Of a DNA stretch of 57,839 bases, positions 42,228 to 51,912 are shown piece by piece; the stretch's first letter is position 1; each line of letters opens with the position of its first letter. The position numbers and the translations under genes are program-made. The DNA comes from Streptomyces sp. JHA26 (GTDB taxonomy: Bacteria; Actinomycetota; Actinomycetes; Streptomycetales; Streptomycetaceae), in the NCBI RefSeq assembly GCF_002005565.1, contig NZ_BDJC01000047.1:1-57839 (forward strand), in the 5' to 3' direction. The notes under the pieces were generated by a model, which made no database searches, had not been told where the DNA came from, and saw only the letters and a program-made list of their open reading frames with translations.

Positions 42228-42339
42228 CCCGCCCGCCCGGCGTCCGCTGATCGCGTTCACCTGGCTCTGGGTGGGCGCACCGCTCGCCTACGGGCTGTAC
42301 GAACTCGTCCGGAAGGCGACCCAGCTGTTCACCGGATGA
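42196..42339 (+). CDS. 47-residue membrane protein, companion of the OFA transporter
   Basis: A 47-codon gene whose ATG lies inside the end of the transporter gene (32-nt overlap, different frame), preceded by a strong AAGGAGG 7 nt upstream. The product has a hydrophilic head (MSHDSSQSPPDPPARRP), one hydrophobic segment (LIAFTWLWVGAPLAYGLYEL) and a short tail (VRKATQLFTG). The WVGxPLxYG pattern is what 'MFS transporter small subunit' proteins encoded after OFA carriers show. The overlap and ribosome binding site imply coupled production in a fixed ratio. Its task is unknown. Confidence 0.85.
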   Translation: MSHDSSQSPPDPPARRPLIAFTWLWVGAPLAYGLYELVRKATQLFTG

Positions 42340-42482
42340 GGGACGGGGGCAGAGGGCGCCACGGATGCTGACCGAAGCCGACAAGACGGGCGCCCGATTC
42401 CTGTCGCTTCACCTGCCGTCGTACTCACCGGTCACTGAACACACTGGTGGATCCCGTCCCCGAGGCACCGAGGATTCCACCC

Positions 42483-43430
42483 ATGCACGGCTCCCGCATC
42501 ACCGCCGTCGGCCACCACCAGCCCGCCGGGACCCTGACCAACGAGGACCTGGCGGGCATGGTCGACACCAGCGACGAGTGGATCAGGAGCCGGGTGGGCA
42601 TCCGTACCCGCCACATCGCCGGACCCGACGAGCCCGTCGACGAGCTGGCCGGCCACGCCGCCGCCAAGGCGCTCGCCGCGGCCGGCCTGACGCCCGCGGA
42701 CGTGGACCTGGTGCTGGTCGCCACCTCCACCGCCGTCGACCGCTCACCGAACATGGCGGCCCGGGTCGCCGCCCGCCTGGGCATCCCCGGGCCCGCCGTG
42801 ATGGACCTCAACGTCGTCTGCGCCGGCTTCACCCACGCCCTGGCCACCGCCGACCACGCCGTCCGGGCCGGTTCGGCGGACCGCGCCCTGGTCATCGGCG
42901 CGGACAAGATGTCCGAGGTGACCGACTGGACCGACCGCACCACCTGCGTGCTCGTCGGCGACGGGGCGGGGGCCGCCGTCGTGGAGCGCTGCGCCCTGGG
43001 CGAGGACGCGGGGATCGGCCCCGTCCTGTGGGGCTCGGTGCCCGAGATGGGCAACGCGGTCCGCATCGAGGGCACGCCCCCGCGGTTCGCGCAGGAGGGA
43101 CAGAGCGTCTACCGCTGGGCCACCACGAAACTGCCCGCCATCGCCCGCCGGGCCTGCGAACGCTCCGGGCTCGAGCCCGCCGACCTCGCCGCCGTCGTCC
43201 TGCACCAGGCCAACCTGCGCATCATCGAACCCCTCGCCGCGAAGATCGGCGCCGTCAACGCGGTCGTCGCCCGCGACGTCGTGGAGTCCGGCAACACCTC
43301 GGCGGCGAGCATCCCCCTCGCCTTCTCCAAGCTCGTCGAACGGGGCGACATCACGACCGGGGACCCGGTGCTGCTCTTCGGCTTCGGCGGGAACCTCTCC
43401 TACGCCGGACAGGTCGTCCGCTGCCCGTGA
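42483..43430 (+). CDS. 3-oxoacyl-ACP synthase III family enzyme (FabH-like)
   Basis: 315 residues, a normal KAS III. The full catalytic triad is present: Cys113 (LNVVCAGFTHAL), His241 (VVLHQANLRII) and Asn271 (ESGNTSAASIPL). TSDEWIRSRVGIRTRHIA and FGFGGNLSYAGQVV are typical FabH blocks. It would condense an acyl-CoA with a malonyl-ACP or a similar acceptor. There are no other fatty acid or polyketide genes around it, so the substrate is open. It is on the same strand between the OFA carrier and gntR, and could be cotranscribed with the carrier (143-nt gap). Confidence 0.93.
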   Translation: MHGSRITAVGHHQPAGTLTNEDLAGMVDTSDEWIRSRVGIRTRHIAGPDEPVDELAGHAAAKALAAAGLTPADVDLVLVATSTAVDRSPNMAARVAARLGIPGPAVMDLNVVCAGFTHALATADHAVRAGSADRALVIGADKMSEVTDWTDRTTCVLVGDGAGAAVVERCALGEDAGIGPVLWGSVPEMGNAVRIEGTPPRFAQEGQSVYRWATTKLPAIARRACERSGLEPADLAAVVLHQANLRIIEPLAAKIGAVNAVVARDVVESGNTSAASIPLAFSKLVERGDITTGDPVLLFGFGGNLSYAGQVVRCP

Positions 43431-43523
43431 CGCGACGTGCCGCGACGTGCCGTGACGCGACGCGGACCGGCCCGGACCGGGGTGTGACGTGGCCGACACT
43501 CACGGCCCCGGCCCCCGCGCGCC

Positions 43524-43546
43524 GTAGACTGTAGACGAAAGACAAT
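43524..43546. promoter_or_regulatory. Candidate GntR/FCD autoregulatory site
   Basis: Two direct GTAGAC units (43524-43529 and 43531-43536) and a GACAAT (43541-43546) lie in the gap before gntR. ACTGTAGAC (43528-43536) is the reverse complement of the 9-mer in the 40757-40772 site, and ATTGTC is also shared in reverse. Confidence 0.5.
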
Positions 43547-43589
43547 CGATACTCGGCGTACTGCTCGTGCCGTCCTTCGAGGGGGACCG

Positions 43590-44267
43590 ATGTTGTCCGC
43601 AGGACTGCCGCAGGGTGCGGTGCCCAAGCTCGAACGGCCCGGCCCGCTGCGCGACCGCGTCTACGAGGCGCTGCTCGAACTCATCACCACGCGCGCCCTC
43701 CGGCCCGGCCAGCACCTCGTCGAGAGCGAGCTCGCCGGCCACCTCGGGGTGTCCCGCCAGCCCGTGCGGGAGGCGCTCCAGCGGCTCAACACCGAGGGCT
43801 GGGTCGATCTGCGCCCCGCCCAGGGCGCGTTCGTGCACGAGCCGACCGAGGAGGAGGCCGACCAGCTCCTGGCGGTCCGGACGCTGCTGGAGGCCGAGGC
43901 GGCCCGGCTGGCCGCCGCCAACGCCTCCCGTGCGGGCGTGGCCGTGCTGGAGGAACTGTGCGCGGAGGGGGAGCGGGCCGTCGCCGCCGACGACGTGGAC
44001 GCCACCGTCGCCCTCAACGCCCGCTTCCACGCGGAGGTCATGGAACTGGCCGGCAACGCCGTCCTCGCCGAACTCGCCGCGCAGGTCGACCGCCGGGTCC
44101 GCTGGTACCACACGCCGGTCGCCCGGCAGCGCGGCATGCAGTCCTGGATCGAGCACCGGGAGCTGATCGCCGCCATCGCCGACCGCGACGAGCAGCGGGC
44201 GAAGCAGCTGATGTGCGAGCACACGGAGCACACGCGGACCTCCTACCACCAGCACCGCACTTCCTGA
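43590..44267 (+). CDS. GntR-family regulator, FCD (FadR) subfamily
   Basis: 225 residues. The winged HTH is LRDRVYEALLELITTRALRP, GQHLVESELAGHLGVSRQPVREALQRL and GWVDLRPAQGAFV. The FCD domain follows with the metal-site residues: the Asp/His in NARFHAEVMELAGN and His in EHRELIAAIADRD. FCD regulators sense small organic acids. GAGGGGGA precedes the ATG. The site shared with the 40757 region makes the formate operon and OFA carrier likely targets. A strong terminator follows, separating it from the sugar system. Confidence 0.94.
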   Translation: MLSAGLPQGAVPKLERPGPLRDRVYEALLELITTRALRPGQHLVESELAGHLGVSRQPVREALQRLNTEGWVDLRPAQGAFVHEPTEEEADQLLAVRTLLEAEAARLAAANASRAGVAVLEELCAEGERAVAADDVDATVALNARFHAEVMELAGNAVLAELAAQVDRRVRWYHTPVARQRGMQSWIEHRELIAAIADRDEQRAKQLMCEHTEHTRTSYHQHRTS

Positions 44268-44283
44268 GACCGCAGCCTCCCCA

Positions 44284-44313
44284 GGGCCGCCCGGCGCACC
44301 GGCCGGGCGGCCC
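44284..44313 (+). terminator. Stem-loop terminator after gntR
   Basis: GGGCCGCCCGGC (44284-44295) pairs with GCCGGGCGGCCC (44302-44313) around a 6-nt loop. Confidence 0.8.
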
Positions 44314-44347
44314 CGTCCTGTTCCGGGCCGCCGGACCCGTCGCACGC

Positions 44348-44373
44348 CTTTGTCCTCTCAGTGGAGAAAGTTC
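44348..44373. promoter_or_regulatory. Spaced motif CTTTGTCCT-N10-AAAGTTC, upstream copy
   Basis: The two halves are at 44348-44356 and 44367-44373, about 125 nt before the ROK gene. The same halves with the same 10-nt spacing occur at 51846-51871. It is probably an operator for the ROK protein. Confidence 0.6.
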
Positions 44374-44497
44374 GCAGCAATTCATGCGCGACTTCTTCCC
44401 ACACCCGGCGCTCACTGCTACGTTCCCTCCGAAAGCACGCCACGGACGTGGCCGGAAACACCGGTACACTCAAGCCGATCGAGGCGGGGAGGGGTTC

Positions 44498-45688
44498 GTG
44501 AGACGTATGACGGCACGACCTGCGAACGCCCATCAGGCCCGGCTGCTGCAGCTGTTGCGCGACGGCGGCCCCAACTCCCGCGCCCAGCTCGGCGACCAGG
44601 TCGACCTGTCCCGGTCCAAGCTGGCGGTCGAGGTGGACCGGCTGCTGGAGACCGGGCTGGTGGTGGCCGACGGACTCGCCGCCTCGCGCGGCGGCCGCCG
44701 TTCCCACAACGTCCGCCTCAACCCCGAACTCCGCTTCCTCGGCGTCGACATCGGCGCGACCTCGATCGACCTCGCGGTCACCAACGCCGAACTGGAGATC
44801 CTCGGGCACATCAACCAGCCCATGGACGTGCGCGAGGGGCCGGTCGCGGTCTTCGAGCAGGTGCTGGCCATGGCCGCCAAGCTGCGGGCCTCGGGGCTCG
44901 CGGAGGGCTTCGACGGCGCCGGCATCGGCGTCCCGGGCCCGGTCCGCTTCCCCGAGGGCGTGCCGGTGGCTCCGCCGATCATGCCGGGCTGGGACGGCTT
45001 CCCCGTGCGGGAGGCGCTCAGCCAGGAGCTCGGCTGCCCGGTGATGGTCGACAACGACGTGAACCTGATGGCGCTGGGGGAGCAGCACGCGGGCGTCGCC
45101 CGCACCGTCGCCGACTTCCTCGTCGTCAAGATCGGTACCGGCATCGGCTGCGGCATCGTCGTCGGCGGTGACGTCTACCGGGGCACGACGGGCAGCGCGG
45201 GCGACATCGGCCACATCCAGGCCGTGCCCGACGGACGCCCCTGCGCCTGCGGCAACCGGGGCTGCCTGGAAGCGCACTTCAGCGGCGCCGCACTGGCCCG
45301 GGACGCCACGGAGGCCGCCCAACAGGGCCGGTCCGCCGAGCTCGCGAGCCGGCTGGAGGCGGGCGGGGGCCTCAGCGCCGCCGACGTCGCCGCCGCGGCC
45401 GCCGCGGGCGACGCCACCGCACTCGACCTGATCCGGGAGGGCGGCCGCAGCACCGGCCAGGTCATCGCCGGCCTGGTCAGCTTCTTCAACCCGGGCCTGG
45501 TCGTGATCGGCGGCGGGGTGACCGGCCTCGGGCACAACCTGCTCGCCGCGATCCGCACGCAGGTCTACCGCCAGTCGCTGCCGCTGGCGACCGGCAACCT
45601 GCCCATCGTCCTCGGGGAGCTGGGTCCCACCGCCGGAGTCATCGGCGCGGCCCGGCTGATCAGCGACCACCTGTTCTCACCCGCGTAG
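44498..45688 (+). CDS. ROK-family transcriptional regulator (sugar-responsive)
   Basis: 396 residues from a GTG with GGGGAGGGG just upstream. An N-terminal winged HTH (RLLQLLRDGGPNSRAQLGDQ, VDLSRSKLAVEVDRLLETGL) precedes a ROK fold: FLGVDIGATSIDLAVTN, VMVDNDVNLMALGEQH, VKIGTGIGCGIVVGG, and the zinc site CACGNRGCLE. ROK repressors release DNA on binding a sugar. It is the first gene of the sugar block, 104 nt before the ABC transporter genes, and a motif shared with the secreted-enzyme gene lies upstream. Closest in layout to regulators next to xylose/ribose-type ABC operons. Confidence 0.93.
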   Translation: MRRMTARPANAHQARLLQLLRDGGPNSRAQLGDQVDLSRSKLAVEVDRLLETGLVVADGLAASRGGRRSHNVRLNPELRFLGVDIGATSIDLAVTNAELEILGHINQPMDVREGPVAVFEQVLAMAAKLRASGLAEGFDGAGIGVPGPVRFPEGVPVAPPIMPGWDGFPVREALSQELGCPVMVDNDVNLMALGEQHAGVARTVADFLVVKIGTGIGCGIVVGGDVYRGTTGSAGDIGHIQAVPDGRPCACGNRGCLEAHFSGAALARDATEAAQQGRSAELASRLEAGGGLSAADVAAAAAAGDATALDLIREGGRSTGQVIAGLVSFFNPGLVVIGGGVTGLGHNLLAAIRTQVYRQSLPLATGNLPIVLGELGPTAGVIGAARLISDHLFSPA

Positions 45689-45723
45689 GCGCCAGGCGCC
45701 TTCCGAGTCCCACCAGCACAGCG

Positions 45724-45758
45724 CTCTGCCCTGCCCTGCTCTGCCCTGCTCTGCCCTG
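45724..45758. repeat. Short CTCTGCCCTG direct repeats
   Basis: Three near-copies of a 10-bp CTCTGCCCTG unit (45724-45733, 45739-45748, 45749-45758) sit in the gap between the ROK and ABC ATPase genes. No function is apparent. Confidence 0.6.
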
Positions 45759-45792
45759 ACACCGGCCCGTACGCCCGCCTAGGGGACCTCAC

Positions 45793-47310
45793 ATGGCACC
45801 AGAACCACCGCTGCTCAGCATGTCCGGCATCACCAAGTCGTTCCCCGGAGTCCGGGCCCTCGACGGCGTCGACCTCGAGGTCCAGGCCGGTGAGGTGCAC
45901 TGCCTGCTCGGCCAGAACGGGGCCGGCAAGTCCACCCTCATCAAGGTGCTCGCCGGCGCCCACCAGCCCGACACCGGCACCATCCGCTGGCGTGGCGAGG
46001 ACGTCACCCTGCGCTCACCGATCGCGGCCATGCGCCTCGGCATCGCCACCATCTACCAGGAACTCGACCTGGTGGAGCACCTGTCGGTCGCCGAGAACGT
46101 CCACCTCGGCCACGAGCCGACCACCGCCGGCTTCGTGGTGCGGGGCAGGACGGCCAAGGCGTCGACCGCCCAGCTGCTCGAACGGCTCGGGCACCCCGAG
46201 ATCGACCCCGGGCGGCTGGTCGGCGACCTGTCGGCGGCGCAGCAGCAGATCGTGTCCATGGCGCGGGCGCTCTCCCACGACGTACGGCTGATCGTGATGG
46301 ACGAGCCGTCCGCGGCCCTCGACCCGGACGAGGTCGACAACCTCTTCCGCATCGTCGCCGACCTCACCGCCGACGGGGTCGCCGTCGTCTACATCTCGCA
46401 CCGGCTGGAGGAGATCCGCCGCATCGGCGACCGGGTCACCGTCCTGAAGGACGGCCGGGCCGTCGCCGGCGGGCTGCCCGCCGAGTCGACGCCGACCCGC
46501 GACGTGGTGGCGCTGATGACGGGGCGCAACGTCGAGTACGTCTTCCCCGAGCGGCCCGACTCGCCGCCGACGGCGGAGCCCGTGCTGAGCGTGCGGGGAC
46601 TGACCCGGGAGGGCGAGTTCGCCCCGCTCGACCTGGACGTCCGCCCCGGCGAGATCGTCGGCCTGGCCGGACTGGTCGGCTCCGGCCGCTCCGAGATCCT
46701 GGAGACCGTCTACGGGGCCCGCAGGGCCGACGCCGGCGAGGTCCTCGTGGAGGGCCGCCCGCTGCGGCCCGGCAGCGTGCGCGCCGCCGTGCGCGCCGGA
46801 CTCGGGCTCGCCCCCGAGGAACGCAAGGCGCAGGCCCTGCTGATGCTGGAGTCCGTCACCCGCAACGTGTCGGTCTCCGCCCTGTCCCGCTTCTCGCGCG
46901 GCGGCTGGATCGACCGCGGCGCCGAACTGGGCGCCGCCCGGGCGGCCACCCGCGAACTGTCCCTGCGGCCCGACAACCCGTCCGTGCCCGTGCGCACCCT
47001 CTCCGGCGGCAACCAGCAGAAGGCGGTCCTCGCCCGCTGGCTGCTGCGCGGCTGCCGGGTCCTGCTCCTGGACGAACCCACCCGCGGCGTCGACGTCGGC
47101 GCCCGCGCCGAGCTGTACGCGGTCATCCGCCGCCTCGCCGACGAGGGCCTCGCCGTGCTGCTGGTCTCCAGCGAGGTGCCCGAGGTGCTCGGCCTCGCCG
47201 ACCGCGTGCTGGTGCTGCGCGAGGGCCGTGTCGTGCACGAGGCCCCCGCCCGCGAACTCGACGAACACCGCGTACTCGACCTCGTGATGGAAGGAAGCCC
47301 GGCGTCATGA
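45793..47310 (+). CDS. Sugar ABC transporter ATPase with two ABC domains (RbsA/XylG type)
   Basis: 505 residues with duplicated ABC domains. Domain 1 has Walker A GQNGAGKS (40-47), an altered signature LSAAQQQ and Walker B LIVMDEPSAAL. Domain 2 has a degenerate Walker A (GLVGSGRSEI), signature LSGGNQQK and Walker B LLLDEPTRGVD. This asymmetry is normal in the CUT2 family that imports monosaccharides. The start is ATG behind an AGGGGACC region. The next gene overlaps by ATGA. With the permease and lipoprotein it forms a complete importer. Confidence 0.96.
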   Translation: MAPEPPLLSMSGITKSFPGVRALDGVDLEVQAGEVHCLLGQNGAGKSTLIKVLAGAHQPDTGTIRWRGEDVTLRSPIAAMRLGIATIYQELDLVEHLSVAENVHLGHEPTTAGFVVRGRTAKASTAQLLERLGHPEIDPGRLVGDLSAAQQQIVSMARALSHDVRLIVMDEPSAALDPDEVDNLFRIVADLTADGVAVVYISHRLEEIRRIGDRVTVLKDGRAVAGGLPAESTPTRDVVALMTGRNVEYVFPERPDSPPTAEPVLSVRGLTREGEFAPLDLDVRPGEIVGLAGLVGSGRSEILETVYGARRADAGEVLVEGRPLRPGSVRAAVRAGLGLAPEERKAQALLMLESVTRNVSVSALSRFSRGGWIDRGAELGAARAATRELSLRPDNPSVPVRTLSGGNQQKAVLARWLLRGCRVLLLDEPTRGVDVGARAELYAVIRRLADEGLAVLLVSSEVPEVLGLADRVLVLREGRVVHEAPARELDEHRVLDLVMEGSPAS

Positions 47311-48326
47311 CGCAGCACATGTCCCCGCCACGGGGCGGCACCGGCAAGACGGCGGCGGCGGACGGTCCGTCCGCCTGGCGGAGCCTGACGGCCCGCGCCG
47401 ACCTGCGCACCCTGAGCCTGCTCGGCGTGCTCGCCGTCCTGGTCCTCATCGGCGGCATCACCCAGCCCGACGCGTTCCTCGACACCCGCAACCTGCAGCT
47501 GGTGCTCACCCAGGCGTCCGTGATCGGCGTCGTCACCGTCGGCATGACCTTCGTGATCATCTCCGGCGGCATCGACCTGTCCGTCGGCGCGATCGTCGCC
47601 CTCGCCTCGGTGTGGGCGACCACGGTGGCGACCCAGGAGTTCGGCTTCGTCGGCATCCTGTTCACCGCGGTCGTCGTCGGCGTGGGCTGCGGGCTGGTCA
47701 ACGGCGTGCTCATCGCCTACGGCCGGATGGTCCCGTTCATCGCCACCCTCGCCATGCTGGCCTCGGCGCGCGGCCTCGCCCTGCAGATCACCGACGGCCG
47801 CACCCAGGTCGTCACCGTCCCCAGCGTCCTGGACCTCGGCGAACGCGACTCCTACGTCCTGGGCATCCCGCCGCTGGTCCTGGTCTTCGCGGCCGTCACC
47901 GTCGTCGGCTGGCTGGCGCTCAACCGCACCACCTTCGGGCGCCGCACCGTCGCCGTCGGCGGCAACGCGGAGGCCGCGCGGCTCGCCGGCATCGACGTCC
48001 GCCGCCAGCGGCTCTACCTCTACCTGCTGTCCGGACTGTGCTGCGGCATCGCCGCCTTCCTGCTGATCGTCCTGGCCGGCTCCGGCCAGAACACCAACGG
48101 CAACCTCTACGAACTCGACGCCATCGCCGCCGCGATCATCGGCGGCACGCTCCTCACCGGAGGCCGCGGCACCATCGTCGGCTCCGTGCTCGGCGTCCTC
48201 GTCTTCACCACGATCACCAACATCTTCGCCCTGAACAACCTGCAGACCGACGTCCAGCAGATCGCCAAGGGAGCGATCATCGTCGCCGCCGTGCTGGTCC
48301 AGCGCCGTTCCGCGAGCACGACCTGA
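47307..48326 (+). CDS. Sugar ABC transporter permease (CUT2, RbsC type)
   Basis: 339 residues with about nine to ten membrane helices. TVGMTFVIISGGIDLSVGAI is the CUT2 permease signature, followed by NGVLIAYGRMVPFIATLAML, and GGTLLTGGRGTIVGSVLGV is the EAA-like loop that contacts the ATPase. Its ATG is within the stop of the ATPase gene. The N-terminal about 25 residues are a hydrophilic tail (MSPPRGGTGKTAAADGPS). Two copies would form the channel in the inner membrane. Confidence 0.96.
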   Translation: MTQHMSPPRGGTGKTAAADGPSAWRSLTARADLRTLSLLGVLAVLVLIGGITQPDAFLDTRNLQLVLTQASVIGVVTVGMTFVIISGGIDLSVGAIVALASVWATTVATQEFGFVGILFTAVVVGVGCGLVNGVLIAYGRMVPFIATLAMLASARGLALQITDGRTQVVTVPSVLDLGERDSYVLGIPPLVLVFAAVTVVGWLALNRTTFGRRTVAVGGNAEAARLAGIDVRRQRLYLYLLSGLCCGIAAFLLIVLAGSGQNTNGNLYELDAIAAAIIGGTLLTGGRGTIVGSVLGVLVFTTITNIFALNNLQTDVQQIAKGAIIVAAVLVQRRSASTT

Positions 48327-48343
48327 GGAAAGGGTTCACCACC

Positions 48344-49387
48344 ATGCAGCAACTCAACGCGAGTCGCAGAGGACTGCTCTTCGGAGCCGCCGCCGTGGGC
48401 GCCGGTGCCTTCCTCACCGGCTGCACGAGCAACGAGACCGACGACGAGAAGCCCGCCGCGAACGACCAGCCGGCCGCCGCCGACAAGCCCGGCAAGCAGG
48501 TCACCATCGGCTACGCCGGCCCCCAGGCCGACCACGGCTGGCTCAACGCCATCAACGACAACGCCAAGAAGCGCGCCGAGAAGTACTCGGACGTCACCCT
48601 CGAGGTCACCGAGGGCTCCAACGACACCGCCCAGCAGATCGGCCAGATCGAGACCCTCATCAACAAGAAGGTCGACGTCCTCGTGGTGCTGCCCGCCGAC
48701 GGCAAGGCGCTCACCCAGGTCGGTCTGAAGGCGATGCGCGCCGGCATCCCGGTCGTCAACCTCGACCGCATCTTCAACAGCCCCCAGGCGTACCGCTGCT
48801 GGATCGGCGGCGACAACTACGGCATGGGCCTCAACGCCGGCCACTACATCGGCGAGAAGCTCAAGGACAAGCCCGACGCCAAGGTCATCGAACTGGCCGG
48901 CCTGGACAACCTGGAGCTGACCCAGCAGCGCACCCAGGGCTTCGACGACGCCCTCAAGAACTACCCGAACATCAAGAAGGTGGCCCGTCAGGCCGCCGAT
49001 TTCACCGTCGAGTCCGGCCAGGCCAAGATGGCCCAGCTCCTCCAGGCCCAGTCGTCGTTCGACGCCCTGTGGAACCACGACGACGACCAGGGCGTGGGCG
49101 CGCTGCGCGCCATCGAGCAGGCGGGCCGCGACGACTTCCTGATGGTCGGCGGAGCCGGGGCGCTCTCCGCCTTCCAGGCCATCAAGGCGGACAGCGGCGT
49201 CCTGAAGGCGACCGTGCTGTACCCGCCGACCATGGCCGCCTCCGCCATCGACCTGGCCCGCGCCCTCGGCCAGGGCAAGGGGGTCAGCGGGCTCGCCGAG
49301 TTCGAGATCCCCTCGACGGTCACCTGCTACTCGGCCGTCGTCGACAAGGAGAACGTGGACCAGTACATGTCCACCGGCTTCAAGTGA
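48344..49387 (+). CDS. Sugar-binding lipoprotein of the ABC importer (Peripla_BP_4)
   Basis: 347 residues. The signal has twin arginines (ASRRGLLFGAAA) and a lipobox LTGC, so a Tat-exported lipoprotein is likely. The mature part (VTIGYAGPQADHGWLNAIND, VDVLVVLPADGKALTQVG, AGIPVVNLDRIF, FDALWNHDDDQGVGALRAIE) is a type I periplasmic-binding fold for monosaccharides. GAGGAAAGGG precedes the ATG, 17 nt after the permease stop. The ligand is unknown; aromatic residues and the Asp/Asn pattern (DRIF, NHDDDQG) fit a pyranose sugar. Confidence 0.95.
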   Translation: MQQLNASRRGLLFGAAAVGAGAFLTGCTSNETDDEKPAANDQPAAADKPGKQVTIGYAGPQADHGWLNAINDNAKKRAEKYSDVTLEVTEGSNDTAQQIGQIETLINKKVDVLVVLPADGKALTQVGLKAMRAGIPVVNLDRIFNSPQAYRCWIGGDNYGMGLNAGHYIGEKLKDKPDAKVIELAGLDNLELTQQRTQGFDDALKNYPNIKKVARQAADFTVESGQAKMAQLLQAQSSFDALWNHDDDQGVGALRAIEQAGRDDFLMVGGAGALSAFQAIKADSGVLKATVLYPPTMAASAIDLARALGQGKGVSGLAEFEIPSTVTCYSAVVDKENVDQYMSTGFK

Positions 49388-49472
49388 GGGCCGCCGCCCC
49401 GGCCCGGCCCGACCAGCCGGCCGGGGCGGGGCCCACCCCCCACCGCGCCACCACGACGAGGAGGACATCCGC

Positions 49473-50756
49473 ATGGGACAGCCGCAGCAGCCCGAGGGGG
49501 CCGGGGCGGACGCAGCAGCGACCGGTACCGGAACCGGTACCGGCACCACGGCCACGGGGGCATCCGCGACCAGACCGCCGCTGCGCGTCGGCATGGTCGG
49601 CTACGCCTTCATGGGCGCCGCCCACTCCCAGGGCTGGCGCACCGCCGGCCGGGTCTTCGACCTGCCGCTGAACCCGGTCATGACCGCCATCTGCGGCCGG
49701 GACGCCGACGCCGTCCGCACGGCGGCCGACCGGTACGGCTGGGCGAGCGCCGAGACCGACTGGCGGGCCCTGGTGGAACGGGAGGACATCGACCTCGTCG
49801 ACATCTGCACCCCCGGTGACAGCCACGCCGAGATCGCGCTGGCCGCGCTCGCCGCCGGCAAGCACGTCCTGTGCGAGAAACCCCTCGCCAACACCGTCGC
49901 CGAGGCGGAGGAGATGACCCGGGCCGCCGAGGAGGCGGGCGCACGCGGCCAGCTGGCCATGGTCGGCTTCAACTACCGCCGGGTGCCCGCCACCGCGCTG
50001 GCCCGGCGCATGGTCGCCGAGGGCCGCATCGGCCGGCTGCGGCACGTGCGGGTGACGTACCTCCAGGACTGGCTGGTGGACCCCGAGGCCCCGCTGACCT
50101 GGCGGCTGCGCAAGGAGCAGGCCGGCTCCGGCGCGCTCGGCGACCTGGGCGCGCACATCGTCGACCTCGCCCAGTACCTGACCGGGGAGCGGCTGGCCGG
50201 CGTCTCCGCCCTCACCGAGACCTTCGTGCGGGTGCGCCCCCTGCCCGGCGGTACGGCACGGGGCCTGTCCGCCACGTCGGCCGCCGGCACGGGGGAGGTC
50301 ACCGTGGACGACGCCGCCGTGTTCACCGGCCGCTTCACCTCCGGCGCCCTCGCCTCCTTCGAGGCCACCCGCTACGCCACCGGCCGCAAGAACGCCCTGC
50401 GCATCGAACTCAACGGTGAGCGCGGTTCGCTCGCCTTCGACCTGGAGCGGCTCAACGAGCTGTCGTACCACGACGGCACCGAGCCCGGTGAGCACGCCGG
50501 TTTCCGCCGCATCCTCGTCACCGAGCCCGAGCACCCCTACCTGCACGCCTGGTGGCCGCCGGGCCACGGACTGGGCTACGAGCACACCTTCGCCCACCAG
50601 GTGCGCGACCTCGTCCACGCGGTCGCCGAGGGCCGCGCACCCGAACCCTCCTTCGCCGACGGGCTGCAGGTGCAGCGGGTGCTCGCGGCCGTGGAGGAGA
50701 GCGCCGAGAAGAACTCCGTCTACACCCCCGTCGCCATCACGTCGACCGTCGTCTGA
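49473..50756 (+). CDS. Gfo/Idh/MocA-family sugar oxidoreductase
   Basis: 427 residues from ATG behind GAGGAGG, with a low-complexity head (ATGTGTGTGTT; the DNA there is GGTACCGGAACCGGTACCGG-like). The NAD(P)-binding part is LRVGMVGYAFMGAAHSQGWR, the EKP motif is HVLCEKPLANT, and the catalytic GxHxxD is in LGDLGAHIVDLAQYL. The family oxidises or reduces one ring hydroxyl of a sugar, often C3, including 3-keto-glucosides and inositols. It precedes a TIM-barrel isomerase by 15 nt. This suits processing of the imported sugar. Confidence 0.94.
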   Translation: MGQPQQPEGAGADAAATGTGTGTGTTATGASATRPPLRVGMVGYAFMGAAHSQGWRTAGRVFDLPLNPVMTAICGRDADAVRTAADRYGWASAETDWRALVEREDIDLVDICTPGDSHAEIALAALAAGKHVLCEKPLANTVAEAEEMTRAAEEAGARGQLAMVGFNYRRVPATALARRMVAEGRIGRLRHVRVTYLQDWLVDPEAPLTWRLRKEQAGSGALGDLGAHIVDLAQYLTGERLAGVSALTETFVRVRPLPGGTARGLSATSAAGTGEVTVDDAAVFTGRFTSGALASFEATRYATGRKNALRIELNGERGSLAFDLERLNELSYHDGTEPGEHAGFRRILVTEPEHPYLHAWWPPGHGLGYEHTFAHQVRDLVHAVAEGRAPEPSFADGLQVQRVLAAVEESAEKNSVYTPVAITSTVV

Positions 50757-50771
50757 GGAGGCCAGAAGCGC

Positions 50772-51770
<999 letters not shown>

Positions 51771-51845
51771 TCCACGCGCCCGGCAGCAGGTCGGCACGGG
51801 GGCCGGAACATCCGCCGGTCCCCGGTCCGACGTGCCCGGACCCCG

Positions 51846-51871
51846 CTTTGTCCTGCGCGGGGCAAAAGTTC
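51846..51871. promoter_or_regulatory. Spaced motif CTTTGTCCT-N10-AAAGTTC, copy before the giant secreted enzyme gene
   Basis: The two halves are at 51846-51854 and 51865-51871, identical in sequence and spacing to the copy at 44348-44373. They lie about 167 nt before the start of the secreted protein gene. Confidence 0.6.
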
Positions 51872-51891
51872 AACTATTCGGGATCCAAGGG

Positions 51892-51912
51892 GTGTTCGCA
51901 CAGGACGAACAC
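51892..51912. promoter_or_regulatory. Inverted repeat GTGTTCG-N7-CGAACAC
   Basis: Perfect 7-bp arms at 51892-51898 and 51906-51912, with a second TGT-N5-ACA just downstream. It is within the upstream region of the secreted-enzyme gene and could be an additional operator. Confidence 0.45.

Noticed and set aside
43430..43470. Repeated GACGTGCC/GTGACGCG units after the KAS III gene considered as a terminator
   Set aside because: They are short direct repeats that do not form a strong stem.
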